Shown here: positions 47,419-56,611 of the stretch, in pieces | How positions within the stretch are numbered: position 1 is the stretch's first letter | Layout: the number at the start of each line of letters is the position of its first letter | DNA from: Modestobacter sp. VKM Ac-2986 | Lineage (GTDB): Bacteria; Actinomycetota; Actinomycetes; Mycobacteriales; Geodermatophilaceae | Direction: 5' to 3' | NCBI RefSeq assembly: GCF_026967795.1 | Contig: NZ_JAPVBH010000002.1 | Span: 434,001-498,000 of the forward strand | Length of the DNA: 64,000 nucleotides | Notes under the pieces: model-generated | Database searches by the model: none | The model's input: the letters and a program-made list of their open reading frames with translations, nothing else | What the model was told of the DNA's origin: nothing | Made by a program: the position numbers and the translations under genes

Positions 47419-48396
47419 TTATTCGCTCAGCGAGCGGGCTGCCTCCGCGATGTCGTTCGCGGTGAGCGTCGAGACGTCGTCCCGGCTGAGGTCGTCGACG
47501 CTCTTGCCCTCGGCGCGGGTCAGCCGGAGGGCCTGGCGGTTCAGCGACTGTTCGAACAGGGTGCGGGCGAAGCGCGCGTTGCCGGACTCCTGGTCCGACG
47601 TGAGGCCACCCAGGGTGCGGCGGAGCGTGACCGCAGCGCCGGGCTCCAGCACGTACTCGTGCTGAAGGACGACGCCGGTGAAGATGGCCTCCAGCTCGGC
47701 GGTGGAGTAGTCCGGGAAGTCGATCTCCCGGGCGAAGCGCGACCGCAGGCCCGGGTTGGAGGCCAGGAAGGCCTCCATCAGGCGCGGGTAACCGGCCACG
47801 ATCACCACGAGCCGGTGGCGGTGGTCCTCCATGCGCTTGAGGAGGACCTCGATCGCCTCGGGCCCGAAGTCGACCCGGCCGTCGGAGTCCGGGGACAGCG
47901 AGTAGGCCTCGTCGATGAACAAGACCCCGTCGAGCGCCTTGCGGATGACCCGGTCGGTCTTGATCGCAGTCGCGCCGACGTACTGCCCGACCAGGGCAGC
48001 CCGGTCGACCTCGACCAGGTGCCCCTTCTGCAGCAGGCCGACCGCCCGGTACATCTCGGCCAGGAGCCGCGCCACGGTGGTCTTGCCCGTGCCCGGGTTG
48101 CCGAGGAACACCAGGTGCTGGGACGTCGCCGCCTCGGGGAGTCCGTGCGCCTTGCGGCGGGCCTGCACCTGCAGGAAGGCGACGAGCGCCTGCACCTGCT
48201 CCTTGACCGCCTCCAGCCCCACGAGCCCGTCGAGTTCGGCCTGGATCACCGCGAGCGGTCGGGCCGGGCCGGGGCGGCCGCCGAAGAGGTCGTTCATCAG
48301 GTCGTCAACGCCGCGGATGCCGGGACGTGGGAGCTGGTCGCCGAGGCGGCCGACGGTCTCGCGGAGCTCGTCCAGCGGCTTGCGGTTGGACGGCAT
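47419..48396 (-). CDS. CbbX/CfqX-like AAA ATPase
   Basis: A 325-residue single AAA domain. Walker A is GNPGTGKTT (99-107) and Walker B is [11 protein letters not shown] (157-167); arginine fingers appear in [18 protein letters not shown]. The N-terminal helix [24 protein letters not shown] and the pore segment GQYVGATA match the CbxX/CfqX family, which includes the Rubisco activase CbbX, SpoVK and the EccA component of type VII secretion. No Rubisco or ESX genes are near, so it may be part of an accessory defence or phage-related system. ATG 48396 gives the first conserved residues. Convergent with the HNH gene, 159 bp apart. Confidence 0.87.
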   Translation of the reverse strand: MPSNRKPLDELRETVGRLGDQLPRPGIRGVDDLMNDLFGGRPGPARPLAVIQAELDGLVGLEAVKEQVQALVAFLQVQARRKAHGLPEAATSQHLVFLGNPGTGKTTVARLLAEMYRAVGLLQKGHLVEVDRAALVGQYVGATAIKTDRVIRKALDGVLFIDEAYSLSPDSDGRVDFGPEAIEVLLKRMEDHRHRLVVIVAGYPRLMEAFLASNPGLRSRFAREIDFPDYSTAELEAIFTGVVLQHEYVLEPGAAVTLRRTLGGLTSDQESGNARFARTLFEQSLNRQALRLTRAEGKSVDDLSRDDVSTLTANDIAEAARSLSE

Positions 48397-48725
48397 CCAC
48401 CGAGCGTAAGCGCCCCAGGAGCGGGAGGCTCGGCGAGGAACAGCACGTACCGTCGGCCGCGTAGCTGCGGTGCGCACGCCTCGGTGCAGTCGTCATGGCG
48501 GCGGAGTTGATGCCGCTGACACGTTGTCCCTGCGACGCACGTGTTGATCGGGTGAGACATGCATGAAGCGTCTGGTCGACCACTCGCTCGCGGCAACCCG
48601 CACGGCCATCACAGACCGGTTGATGAGTCGTGAGCCCCCCAGGACCACGCCGATCAACGTCCCTGAGCAGTACCGCTGGCTGAGCCGTTGCTCCCAGGAC
48701 GAGTCGTTGTGGATACCGTCCGACC
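48397..48725. other. Divergent spacer between AAA ATPase and DUF7002 genes
   Basis: About 329 bp. It must carry promoters for both genes. GATACC about 10 bp before the 48726 ATG could be a -10, making that message nearly leaderless, but no -35 is clear. Nothing else is visible. Confidence 0.4.
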
Positions 48726-49379
48726 ATGACTCCGTCGTTGTCGACCCACGTCATCGAGCAGCGTTGGCCGCGGCTGTACCACCTGACGGAGATCGGGTCC
48801 TGGCCGTCGATCGAGCGCCACGGGCTCCTGTCGACGGCAGCACTGCTCGACGTGTACGGGGTCGTCGGCGCCGAACGCGAGCGCCTCTTGAGCCAGCGCC
48901 GGCCGGAGATGAGGCGGCTCGAGCGCTCGGGCGTGGGGACCGCGTGGCTGCGCGACAACAAGCCGATGAACGAGACAGTCCTGCGCCGAACGCTGGTGGG
49001 CATGGACGCTCGTGAGTACTACCGGGCCTTGAACCAGCGAGTGTTCTTCTTCCTCGATGAGTCGCCGCTGTCCAGGCTCAGGAACGCACCCCCCTACCGA
49101 GACCGAGCGCACGAGGTGCTCGTCCTGGACACCGCCGCGCTCCTGTCGCGCTACGGCCACATCGTCGAGCTCTCGCCCTACAACAGTGGCGCTGTCCATC
49201 CGGGCGCGAAGGTCGAGCGTGGGCCGCGGCCCTTCCTGCCGATCAACGAGTACCCGTGGGAGGAACGTCGAGGCAAGCGACCCCCCATCGCTGAACTGAC
49301 GGTTCCGGGAGGCGTTCAGGACGTGAGCAGCCTGTTGATCGAGCGCAAGACACTCCAGCCGGGGACCGGCGGCAGCTGA
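48726..49379 (+). CDS. DUF7002 family protein
   Basis: A 217-residue protein resembling the DUF7002 family. The family start LYHLTEIGSWPSIERHGLLSTAALLD is well conserved and resembles the entry of ADP-ribosyltransferase-like or RNA 2'-phosphotransferase folds (an H at the first strand). Later family blocks are KPMNETVLRRTL, RVFFFLDESPL, EVLVLDTAAL, LSPYNSGAVHP and INEYPWEERR. A toxin or nucleotide-modifying role is only inference. The base composition is lower in GC than the flanks. It ends about 110 bp from tRNA-Asn, on the other strand. Confidence 0.78.
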   Translation: MTPSLSTHVIEQRWPRLYHLTEIGSWPSIERHGLLSTAALLDVYGVVGAERERLLSQRRPEMRRLERSGVGTAWLRDNKPMNETVLRRTLVGMDAREYYRALNQRVFFFLDESPLSRLRNAPPYRDRAHEVLVLDTAALLSRYGHIVELSPYNSGAVHPGAKVERGPRPFLPINEYPWEERRGKRPPIAELTVPGGVQDVSSLLIERKTLQPGTGGS

Positions 49380-49444
49380 AGCCGGCACGGGTTGCGATCT
49401 GGACTGGTCCGTGGACCGCACCGACCCGCCTCGGCGCGGCAGAC

Positions 49445-49478
49445 AAAAGCCCCTGATCAGCGACGCTGACCAGGGGCT
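49445..49478 (-). terminator. Intrinsic terminator of tRNA-Asn
   Basis: The arms 49448-49462 and 49464-49478 (15 bp, one mismatch) are followed on the minus strand by TTTTG. This is the most canonical T-run terminator in the window, 7 bp past the tRNA 3' end. Confidence 0.85.
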
Positions 49479-49485
49479 CGGCTTG

Positions 49486-49558
49486 CTCCCTCGATAGGAC
49501 TTGAACCTATAACCCTGCGATTAACAGTCGCATGCTCTGCCAATTGAGCTACGAGGGA
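49486..49558 (-). tRNA. tRNA-Asn (anticodon GUU)
   Basis: A 73-nt cloverleaf with acceptor TCCCTCG/CGAGGGA, D arm GCTC..GAGC, anticodon stem TGCGA/TCGCA around CTGTTAA (anticodon GTT) and T arm ATAGG TTCAAGT CCTAT. The discriminator is G. tRNA genes are frequent integration sites, and this one borders the accessory patch; no repeat of its 3' end was noticed at the far side. Confidence 0.95.
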
Positions 49559-49691
49559 TCAGCGGGCCGTGACCCGCGGACTCGTCAAGGTTACTACACC
49601 GTGGGAGGGGTGTCGGGGCAGGGGTTCTCGGCGGGTCGTCCGCGGAACCGGCCGGTACCGTCAGCACTCCCCCGAACCCAGGAGGTCCCTC

Positions 49692-49901
49692 GTGGCCAAG
49701 CTGTCCTTCCTCGCCGGCTTCGGCGCCGGCTACGTCCTCGGCGCCAAGGCCGGCCGCGAGCGCTACGAGCAGATCCGTCGGCTCTACGCCTCGGCCAAGG
49801 ACGACCCGCGTCTGCAGGCCGCCGCCGGTGTCGCCCAGGCCCGCGCCGACGCCGCCGTCGACTCGGTCAAGACCCGCATGGGCACCGACACCGGCCACTG
49901 A
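49692..49901 (+). CDS. Small YtxH-like protein
   Basis: A 69-residue protein with a hydrophobic N terminus (KLSFLAGFGAGYVLGAKAG), then a charged helix (RERYEQIRRLYASAKDDPRL) and a short tail. The pattern is that of YtxH-like small actinobacterial membrane-associated proteins. It is preceded by AGGAGGT (49680-49686), 6 bp from the GTG at 49692. The function is unknown. Confidence 0.8.
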   Translation: MAKLSFLAGFGAGYVLGAKAGRERYEQIRRLYASAKDDPRLQAAAGVAQARADAAVDSVKTRMGTDTGH

Positions 49902-49908
49902 CCGCGGT

Positions 49909-50448
49909 TCAGCGGCTGGGGTCGTCGGCGTCCACCGCGGCCGCCAGCCGCTCCCGCGCGACCTGGCGGGCGGCCGGGTCGTCGCGGTCGGCGTCGTCGT
50001 CGAACACCACCGTCCACTCCCGGGCTGCCTGACCGGGCACCCGGCGGGCCACCAGCAGCACCGCCCCGCCGGTGGGCAGCGGGTGCCGCTGGCTGGTCAC
50101 CACCGTCCGGTCGACCCGGGTGCGCAGCACCGCTGGCAGCTCGCCGGCCGCGCGCAGCACGAACCGCAGCGGCGCCTCCCGCGCCTGCACGCCCGGCTCG
50201 ACGTCGGCCAGCGGGACGACGGTGAACGTGCCGCCCTCCCCCGCCGCCGTCCAGCGCGCGGTGCCGACCCGGTGCCAGGGCAGGACGTCGCCGTCCGACC
50301 GCAGGCCCCGGCTGGTCGCCACGAGCCAGCCGCCCGCCACCAGCTCGCCCCAGGCCAGCACCCGCTCGTCGGGGTCGGCGGCCACCAGGGCGCGCACCTG
50401 CTCGGGCGGGCGCGCGCGCCCGCCCCGCAGCCGCCCGAGCAGGTTCAC
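49909..50448 (-). CDS. Conserved hypothetical protein downstream of dnaG
   Basis: A 179-residue soluble protein beginning [22 protein letters not shown], with many beta-strand-like segments (GGWLVATSRGLRSD, LPWHRVGTARWTA) and a C-terminal acidic helix. No domain could be recognised. Its GTG overlaps the dnaG stop (GTGA), so it belongs to the dnaG transcript as the last gene. Confidence 0.78.
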   Translation of the reverse strand: MNLLGRLRGGRARPPEQVRALVAADPDERVLAWGELVAGGWLVATSRGLRSDGDVLPWHRVGTARWTAAGEGGTFTVVPLADVEPGVQAREAPLRFVLRAAGELPAVLRTRVDRTVVTSQRHPLPTGGAVLLVARRVPGQAAREWTVVFDDDADRDDPAARQVARERLAAAVDADDPSR

Positions 50449-52328
50449 AGGCCGCCGGCCGCCCGGGTGCGCAGGGCCCGGGCCAGCGCCTCGAGGTCGA
50501 TCAGCTTCTGGAACATCTTCATGTAGCCGTCGGAGTCCTCGACCGGGTTGGTGCGCTGCAGCCGGCCCTTGATCGCCACCAGCTCACGCTCGGCCGCCAT
50601 CAGCTGCAGCCGGGCCATCAGCGCGTTGACGTAGGTGGGGTCGTTCTCCCCCACCGAGTGCATCGGCTCGACCGCCAGCGCGGTCAACATCGCCTTGGCC
50701 GACTCCCGGTCGCAGTGCTCGGTCACCTCGTCCAGCCAGGCCGCGCCGGACGTCGTCGCCCCGGCCGCTCCCCCGGCACCGGAGACCGCCGCGGCCACCG
50801 CCGCGTAGTCCGGGTCGGTGTAGGCCTCGGCCGGGACGGCGTCGAAGTCGGGCCCGGCGAGCTCGGGGCACTGCAGCGCCGCCTTCACCGCCTCCCGCTC
50901 GACCTCACGCGCGGCGTCCTCCGGGGAGCGCTGCGGCGCGCGGCCCCGGGACGGCGGCCGCTTCTCCCCCACCCCGTCGCCACCCTGCTGACGCAGCCGG
51001 GCCACGACCTCGCTCTCGTCGGGCAGGCCGAGCAGCCCGGCCAGCCGACGGGCGTAGGCGGGACGCAGCGCGTGGTCCTTGATCTGGGCCAGCAGCGGCG
51101 CCGTCTTGTCCAGCGCGGCGACGCGGCCCTCCACGGTGTCCAGGTCGTACTCGGCCAGGTGCGTCCGCAGCACGAACTCGATCAGCGGCGTGCGCCGGGC
51201 GATCAGGTCGCGCACGGCGGCGTCCCCGTGGGCCTGGCGCAGCTCGCAGGGGTCGCGGCCCTCCTGCTCGACCGCGACGAAGGTCTGCGCGACGAAGCGC
51301 TGGTCCTCCTTGAACGACTTCATCGCCGCCGCCTGGCCGGCCGCGTCGCCGTCGAAGGTGTAGATCACCTCTCCGCGGAACTCGTCCTGGTCCATCAAGA
51401 GCCGGCGCAGCACGTTGATGTGCTCCGGCCCGAACGCGGTGCCGCAGGAGGCGACGGCGGTGGTCACGCCGGCCACGTGGCAGGCCATCACGTCGGTGTA
51501 GCCCTCGACGACGACCGCCTGGTGGCTGCGGGCGATCTCCCGCTTGGCCCGCTCGACGCCGTAGAGGACGGTGCTCTTCTTGTACAGCGGCGTCTCGGGG
51601 GTGTTGAGGTACTTCGGGCCCGGGTCGTCGTCCATCAGCTTGCGGGCGCCGAAACCGATCACGTCACCGGTGAGGTCGCGGATCGGCCAGATCAGCCGGC
51701 GGTGGAACCGGTCGATGAGCGTGCCGCGGGAGGACTCCTTCGCCAGCCCCCCGGTGACCAGCTCCTCCTGCGTGTAGCCCAGCCCGCGCAGGTGCCGGGT
51801 CAGGGTGTCCCAGCCGGCGGGGGCGTAGCCGCAGTTGAAGTCCAGCGCGACCTGCCGGTCGAAGCCGCGGTCGGCCAGGAAGCTGCGGGCCGGCGCGGCG
51901 TCGGGCGTCATCAGCTGGACGGCGTAGAAGTCCGCAGCCGCGGTGTTGGCCGCCACCAGCCGGGCTCGCTGGCCGGCGTGCGCGCGGTCGGGGCCGGCGG
52001 TGGCGCGGCCGCCGTCGTCCTCGTACTGCAGCTGCACCCCGGTGCGGCCGGCGAGCAGCTCGACAGCCTCGGAGAAGGACAGGTGGTCGATCTCCTGCAC
52101 GAAGCGGATGACGTCACCACCGACCCCGCACCCGAAGCAGTGGTACAGCCCGCGCGAGGGCGTGACCTGGAAGGACGGCGACTTCTCGTCGTGGAACGGG
52201 CACAGCCCCTTGAGGCTGCCGCCGCCCGCACGCTTGAGCTGCAGGTGCTCGCCGACGACCTCGTCGATCTTCGACCGCTCGCGGACCGTGGCGATGTCCG
52301 CGGCCCGGATGCGTCCCCGGCCGGGCAT
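50445..52328 (-). CDS. dnaG: DNA primase
   Basis: A 627-residue primase that lays RNA primers at replication forks. The N-terminal zinc ribbon is C43/H46 and C64/C67 ([20 protein letters not shown]). The TOPRIM domain shows [11 protein letters not shown] and YTFDGDAAG. The helicase-binding C-terminal part is present. The start ATG at 52328 ([15 protein letters not shown]) overlaps the stop of the upstream gene. In mycobacteria dnaG likewise lies not far from glyS and uppS. Confidence 0.96.
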   Translation of the reverse strand: MPGRGRIRAADIATVRERSKIDEVVGEHLQLKRAGGGSLKGLCPFHDEKSPSFQVTPSRGLYHCFGCGVGGDVIRFVQEIDHLSFSEAVELLAGRTGVQLQYEDDGGRATAGPDRAHAGQRARLVAANTAAADFYAVQLMTPDAAPARSFLADRGFDRQVALDFNCGYAPAGWDTLTRHLRGLGYTQEELVTGGLAKESSRGTLIDRFHRRLIWPIRDLTGDVIGFGARKLMDDDPGPKYLNTPETPLYKKSTVLYGVERAKREIARSHQAVVVEGYTDVMACHVAGVTTAVASCGTAFGPEHINVLRRLLMDQDEFRGEVIYTFDGDAAGQAAAMKSFKEDQRFVAQTFVAVEQEGRDPCELRQAHGDAAVRDLIARRTPLIEFVLRTHLAEYDLDTVEGRVAALDKTAPLLAQIKDHALRPAYARRLAGLLGLPDESEVVARLRQQGGDGVGEKRPPSRGRAPQRSPEDAAREVEREAVKAALQCPELAGPDFDAVPAEAYTDPDYAAVAAAVSGAGGAAGATTSGAAWLDEVTEHCDRESAKAMLTALAVEPMHSVGENDPTYVNALMARLQLMAAERELVAIKGRLQRTNPVEDSDGYMKMFQKLIDLEALARALRTRAAGGL

Positions 52329-52807
52329 CAGACGGCCGCCGCGGCCGCGGCCCAGCGTCGGCCGAGGACGAGCTCGACCCACAGCAGGAAGACCGCGTGG
52401 TCCAGGGACAGGTCGGGGGCCGTGGTGAGCGTGGGCCGCGGGTTCCACGACCCGGTCGTGTCGCTCTCGGCCAGCTGCCGGCCGTCGACGGTGTAGCGGT
52501 GGGTGCCCTTCCAGCGGGACGCCGACGTGACCTCGACGGTCATGCCGTCCAGCTCCGCCGTCCAGGTGCCGTTCCAGTACGACGTCTGCCGCGCCCGCAG
52601 CCGGACGGCGTCCTCGGGGTCGACGGCCCAGCGGGCGGCCAGCTCGCGGCCGGCCTTCCCGAAGACCCAGGACCGCCCGGCCACCTCAGCGGTCGCGGAC
52701 TCCTTCCAGTTCGACGCGTGCAGCGTCGCCACGACGGCATCGCCCTCGAGCACCGGGACGGTGCCCTTCGGCAGGTCGTGCGACGCGCTCTTGCCCAGCT
52801 CCAGCAC
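52328..52807 (-). CDS. Conserved hypothetical protein upstream of dnaG
   Basis: A 159-residue protein rich in beta-strands and tryptophans ([44 protein letters not shown]), reminiscent of a LURP-one/scramblase-like sheet, without certainty. Its stop overlaps the dnaG start by 4 bp. No signal peptide. Confidence 0.78.
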   Translation of the reverse strand: MLELGKSASHDLPKGTVPVLEGDAVVATLHASNWKESATAEVAGRSWVFGKAGRELAARWAVDPEDAVRLRARQTSYWNGTWTAELDGMTVEVTSASRWKGTHRYTVDGRQLAESDTTGSWNPRPTLTTAPDLSLDHAVFLLWVELVLGRRWAAAAAAV

Positions 52808-52819
52808 TGTCTCTCCTCC

Positions 52820-53449
52820 TCAGCCGATGCCCGGTGCCCCGGCGACGCTCTCGCCGGTCGCGCGGTAGAGCAGGTAGGCGGCCGTCTCGCGCACGATGTA
52901 CCGCAGCTGCGTGGTGCGCGTCTGCACGGCCGGGCCCTGGCGGGTCGGCGAGCTGGTCGCGTCCATGCTGGCGTCGGACGCCATCCGCTGCGCGCGCATG
53001 GCGTGCCACGGGTCGGTCACCAGGACGGCGGTGCGCCAGCCCTGCCCGTCGAAGGTGCCGGCGACCGCCCGCACGCTCTCCAAGGTGTCCTCGCCCTCCT
53101 CGACGGCGAGCAGCGCCTCCGCCGGGACGCCGGCGTCCAGCAGGTACCGCCGGCCGGCCTCCGCCTCGCTGTACTGGTCACCCTCGGCCTTGCCGCCCAC
53201 GGTCACCACCCTCGGCGCCACGCCGTCGGTGTAGAGCGACAGCGCGTGCTCCAGCCGGGCCTCGAAGATCGAGGACGGGACGCCGTTGTACTGCGCCGAC
53301 CCGAGCACCACGATCGCGTCGGACCCGGGCCGGTCGTCCTGCCGCGCGGTCCACCAGATGGCCAGCCCCGTGGCCCCGGCGAGCAGCAGCACCGACGTCA
53401 CCGCGGCACCCACCACCCGCACGACCAACTGCCCCGCCGACGCTGCCAC
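52820..53449 (-). CDS. YdcF/SanA-like DUF218 membrane protein
   Basis: A 209-residue protein with one N-terminal membrane helix (VVGAAVTSVLLLAGATGLAIW) and a DUF218 domain: AIVVLGSAQYNGVPSSIFEARL and the following GGKAEGDQ plus EDTLESVRAV motifs. The family is linked to envelope polysaccharide or vancomycin-type barrier functions in E. coli (SanA). Start GTG 53449 is near ACGG. It sits 12 bp before the next gene of the dnaG operon. Confidence 0.88.
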   Translation of the reverse strand: MAASAGQLVVRVVGAAVTSVLLLAGATGLAIWWTARQDDRPGSDAIVVLGSAQYNGVPSSIFEARLEHALSLYTDGVAPRVVTVGGKAEGDQYSEAEAGRRYLLDAGVPAEALLAVEEGEDTLESVRAVAGTFDGQGWRTAVLVTDPWHAMRAQRMASDASMDATSSPTRQGPAVQTRTTQLRYIVRETAAYLLYRATGESVAGAPGIG

Positions 53450-53508
53450 CCGTCATGGGTACCACGCGACGCGCCGGGTGCGGGGAGCCGCTGGGGGCGG
53501 CCCGTCGC

Positions 53509-53967
53509 TCAGCCCGTGACGCGGGTCCCGCAGACCTTCGTGCCGCCCTCGGGGACCAGGGTGAGCTCGGTGGTGGTGACCGTGCCGGCGTCGTCCCAGC
53601 GCACCGTGACCAGCTCGGCCGGCGCACCCTCGTACTCGCTCGACTGCGTCCCGGTCACCTGCGGGGTGCCCGGCTGCAGGTACTCCGCGGCCAGCTGGTC
53701 CGGGGGCACCGCGGCCCGCACGTCGTCGCAGATCAGCGCGTACGAGGTGGTCAGGTCCCCCTGCGACAGCGCGGCGGTGAAGACGGTGGCGACCTCCCGG
53801 GACTGGTCGGCCCCGTTCCCGTTCCACACGTTCATCAGCACGACCATGGTCACCGAGAACAGCGCCGTGCCGCCCAGCAGGCCGAGGACCAGGCCGTTGC
53901 GCTGGCGCGGCTCGGCGGTGTGCAGCGGCGCCGGGCCGTCGTCGTAGAGGAACGGTCCGGTGGTCAT
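53509..53967 (-). CDS. Membrane-anchored hypothetical protein
   Basis: A 152-residue protein with one membrane helix (GLVLGLLGGTALFSVTMVVLMNVW, near residues 24-47) followed by an extracytoplasmic domain with two cysteines (LICDDVRA, TKVCGTRV) that may form a disulfide. The fold resembles DUF4878-like small secreted domains. GAGGCGGCAG supports ATG 53967; the longer start 54009 would overlap dus. Confidence 0.7.
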   Translation of the reverse strand: MTTGPFLYDDGPAPLHTAEPRQRNGLVLGLLGGTALFSVTMVVLMNVWNGNGADQSREVATVFTAALSQGDLTTSYALICDDVRAAVPPDQLAAEYLQPGTPQVTGTQSSEYEGAPAELVTVRWDDAGTVTTTELTLVPEGGTKVCGTRVTG

Positions 53968-53998
53968 CTGCCGCCTCGGGTCGTGGTCACGACGGGCG

Positions 53999-55159
53999 TC
54001 ATCCGCCACCCACCAGGAGCTCGGCGCCGGCAGGCGGGCGCGGGTCGTCGCGGTCGTCCAGCCAGCCCTCCGGCAGCGACACCGGGCGCGCCGACGTCGT
54101 CCGTCCGCGGGGCTCGCCCAGGACCGTCTGCGGGTAGGGCTGGTCCTCGATGCCGGCCAGCAGCTCGGCCAGCTCGTCGAGGCTGCTGACCATGGCCAGG
54201 GCGCGGCGGGTGTCCGAACCGACGGCGAAGCCCTTGAGGTACCAGGCCACGTGCTTGCGGAAGTCCGCGCAGCCGTAGGCCTCCTCGCCGTGCTCGGCGA
54301 CCAGCAGCGTCGCGTGCCGGTGCATCACCGCGGCGACCTGGCGGAAGTCGGGCAGCGTGCGCTGGGTGGACCCGGCGAAGGCAGCGGCCAGGTCGGCGAA
54401 CAGCCACGGGCGCCCCAGGCAGCCCCGGCCCACGACGACGCCGGCGCAGCCGGTCTCGGCGACCATGCGCAGCGCGTCGTCGGCCTCCCACAGGTCGCCG
54501 TTGCCCAGCACCGGGATGTCGACGGTCTCGACCAGCCTCGCGATGGGCGCCCAGTCGGCGGTGCCGCTGTAGAGCTGGTCGGCGGTGCGCCCGTGCAGGG
54601 TGATCGCCGCGGCGCCGGCGTCCTGGGCGATCCGTCCGGCGTCGAGGTAGGTGGTGTGCTCGGGGTCGATGCCGATGCGGGTCTTCACCGTCACCGGGAC
54701 GTCGCCGGCGGCCTGGACTGCGGCCCGCACGATGTTGCCGAACAGCACGCGGCGCCACGGCAGCGCCGAGCCACCGCCCTTGCGGGTCACCTTGGGCACC
54801 GGGCAGCCGAAGTTGAGGTCGATGTGCGCCGGGCGGGTGCCGGCGACCTGCTCGTCGACCAGCATCGACACCGCGCGGCCCACCGTGGCCGGGTCGACGC
54901 CGTAGAGCTGCACGGAGAACGCGTCGGCCTCGTCGGTGGTGGCCTGCACCATCCGCAGCGTCTTCTCGTTGCGCTCCACCAGCGCGCGGGTGGTGATCAT
55001 CTCGCAGACGTACAGGCCGGCGCCGAACTCCCGGCACAGCGTGCGGAACGCCGGACCGGTGATCCCGGCCATCGGCGCGAGCACCACCGCCGGGTCCACG
55101 GTCAGCTTCCCCAGCTGCAACGCCGGCAGCGCCGTCGCGCGCTCGAGGGTGCTGGTCAC
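53999..55159 (-). CDS. dus: tRNA-dihydrouridine synthase
   Basis: A 386-residue FMN enzyme that reduces uridines in tRNA. The signature is LAPMAGITGPAFR, the catalytic cysteine is C119 (NFGCPVPKVTRKGGG), and phosphate/FMN binding is in VVVGRGCLGRPWLF. The DusB subfamily is the best match. It is the first gene of the minus-strand transcript that runs to dnaG. GTG 55159 (VTSTLERATA) was preferred to an upstream start because the extension (MAAPACPRAH) lacks conservation. Confidence 0.92.
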   Translation of the reverse strand: MTSTLERATALPALQLGKLTVDPAVVLAPMAGITGPAFRTLCREFGAGLYVCEMITTRALVERNEKTLRMVQATTDEADAFSVQLYGVDPATVGRAVSMLVDEQVAGTRPAHIDLNFGCPVPKVTRKGGGSALPWRRVLFGNIVRAAVQAAGDVPVTVKTRIGIDPEHTTYLDAGRIAQDAGAAAITLHGRTADQLYSGTADWAPIARLVETVDIPVLGNGDLWEADDALRMVAETGCAGVVVGRGCLGRPWLFADLAAAFAGSTQRTLPDFRQVAAVMHRHATLLVAEHGEEAYGCADFRKHVAWYLKGFAVGSDTRRALAMVSSLDELAELLAGIEDQPYPQTVLGEPRGRTTSARPVSLPEGWLDDRDDPRPPAGAELLVGGG

Positions 55160-55255
55160 GCCCCCAGGGTAGGTGCCCCGGCTGTGTGCCCGGGGACACG
55201 CCGGAGCGGCCACCTCGCCGTCCCATCCGGCTCGACCCCTCGGCGTCCCTGGCGC

Positions 55256-55327
55256 GGGTCAACCCGGGCCAGGTGACGTCGAACCGCGCCGTGGCACGGC
55301 CCGACGTCAGGTCGACCGGGTCAACCC
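55256..55327 (+). repeat. Left palindromic block of cassette 2
   Basis: A 72-bp near-palindrome opening GGGTCAACCCGGG and ending GGGTCAACCC, with centre GCCGTGGCACGGC. By eye, compared with the right block in the same orientation, 58 of 72 bases match (54 of 72 with it inverted). Because it is itself nearly palindromic, its orientation is ambiguous. Confidence 0.75.
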
Positions 55328-55463
55328 GGGCGGCGGCCCAGTCCACCCGGGGGCCTACCGCGCGTCCGGGTCTGGTGTCCGTGACCGTCCCCGTCGGCCC
55401 CACCGGTCCACAGGTCGCCCGGTCGGGCCACTCCGCCGGCGATCACCGATCACGCTGCCTGGG

Positions 55464-56531
55464 GTGCGCGCTCCCCTCTCCGTCCCGACTGCCGTGGCCG
55501 AGCCAGGACGGCGACGGCTCGGCATCTTCACCACCGCCGACCTGACCGCCGTCGGTGTCGGTGAACGGGAGGTCCGGACGGCGGTGCGCACGGGGACGTG
55601 GGTGCGGCTGCGCACCGGCGTCTTCGTGACGGCCGGGGACCTCGCCGAGGTGGAGCGCACCCGACGCCGTCCGGGACTGGACGCGCTCGCCGTGACGACC
55701 AGCCTGGGCCGCCCGTCCGCTGTCCTCAGCGGAGCGACCGCGGCCTGGGTGTGGGGCCTCCCGAGACCGCGGGCGGCGGAGCCGGTGGTCGAGTTGACCG
55801 ACCCGGATCGCTGGCGACGCGGTCGCGGATGGCGGATGACCCGCGCCGTCCTCTCTGAGGACGAGGTGACCGTGCGCGGTGCGTACCCCGTGACGACGGC
55901 GGCCCGGACCCTGGTCGACGTGGCCCGCTCGTGGCCGGAGGTGCACGCCGTGGCCGCCCTGGACGCTGCGCTGTTGCGCGGGCTGACCACCCGGAGCCAC
56001 GTGGCCCAGGTGCTCGACCGACAGGCGTTCGTACCCGGGATCCCGCGAGCCGTGCGCGCTCTCGCCCTGGCAGACGGGCGGGCCGAGTCCTGGCTCGAGA
56101 CGTACGGCCGGCTGGCCTTCGCCGCGCTCGGGTTGCCGCCCTTCATCCCACAGGTCGAGCTCTGGGTGGACGGACAGCTGCTCAAGGTCGTCGACGGCTG
56201 GTACCCCGAGGCGGCGGTGGCCGTGGAGTTCGACGGGCAGGTGAAGTACCGGCAGCCCGCCTTCGGCCGGACCCCGGCGGAGGAGTTGTGGCAGGAGAAG
56301 CGCACGGAGGACCTGCTCCGCTCGCTGGGGATCCGCTTCGTCCGGCTCTCCGCCGCTGACCTCGGCGACCAGCGGCCCGCCGTCGCGACGACGGTCCACC
56401 GACTCCTGGCGACGCCCGGCCCCCTGGCCCGCGCCTTCCAGGAAGCGCCCCGGGCCGTGGGGCGGCCACGGGACGGAGAGGTGGGTGACGACGGGTGGTT
56501 GTCCCGGGTCGACGACCGGGTCGGAGGGTGA
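55464..56531 (+). CDS. AbiEi-like winged-helix plus DUF559-like nuclease protein (locus 2)
   Basis: A 355-residue protein, the paralogue of the 18499-19512 product. The N-terminal winged helix is LGIFTTADLTAVGVGEREV then TWVRLRTGVFVTA. The AbiEi-type body holds LSGATAAWVWGLP and TTAARTLVDVARSW. The nuclease-like core is E255/D257 (VAVEFDGQVKYRQ) and E278-D283 (EKRTEDLLRSLG), with IRFVRLSAADL as the last strand. The C-terminal tail (VGRPRDGEVGDD) is specific. I chose GTG 55464 because the longer frame reaches back over the repeat and is not protein-like. No partner toxin or methylase gene is adjacent. Confidence 0.72.
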   Translation: MRAPLSVPTAVAEPGRRRLGIFTTADLTAVGVGEREVRTAVRTGTWVRLRTGVFVTAGDLAEVERTRRRPGLDALAVTTSLGRPSAVLSGATAAWVWGLPRPRAAEPVVELTDPDRWRRGRGWRMTRAVLSEDEVTVRGAYPVTTAARTLVDVARSWPEVHAVAALDAALLRGLTTRSHVAQVLDRQAFVPGIPRAVRALALADGRAESWLETYGRLAFAALGLPPFIPQVELWVDGQLLKVVDGWYPEAAVAVEFDGQVKYRQPAFGRTPAEELWQEKRTEDLLRSLGIRFVRLSAADLGDQRPAVATTVHRLLATPGPLARAFQEAPRAVGRPRDGEVGDDGWLSRVDDRVGG

Positions 56532-56539
56532 GCTGACGG

Positions 56540-56611
56540 GGGTCGAACCGCGTCACCTGACGTTGAGCCGCGCCGTGGCACGGCTCAACGTCAGGTCACC
56601 CGGGTTGACCC
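56540..56611 (-). repeat. Right palindromic block of cassette 2
   Basis: A 72-bp block 8 bp past the nuclease stop codon. It contains a perfect 15-bp hairpin, CCTGACGTTGAGCCG with CGGCTCAACGTCAGG, and ends CCCGGGTTGACCC. It lies upstream of the glyS stop region and could end both converging transcripts. Confidence 0.75.

Larger units (their letters stand above)
55256..56611 (+). mobile_element. Putative palindrome-bounded single-gene nuclease cassette (locus 2)
   Basis: A 1356-bp unit with a 72-bp palindromic block on the left, one AbiEi/DUF559-like gene and a 72-bp block on the right. It is inserted between dus and glyS, both on the minus strand, and reads on the plus strand. The arrangement parallels locus 1. 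Mobility is inference only. Confidence 0.4.

Noticed and set aside
49486-49558. Phage attachment site at tRNA-Asn
   Set aside because: I found no second copy of the tRNA 3' end bordering the accessory patch and no integrase gene; kept only as context.
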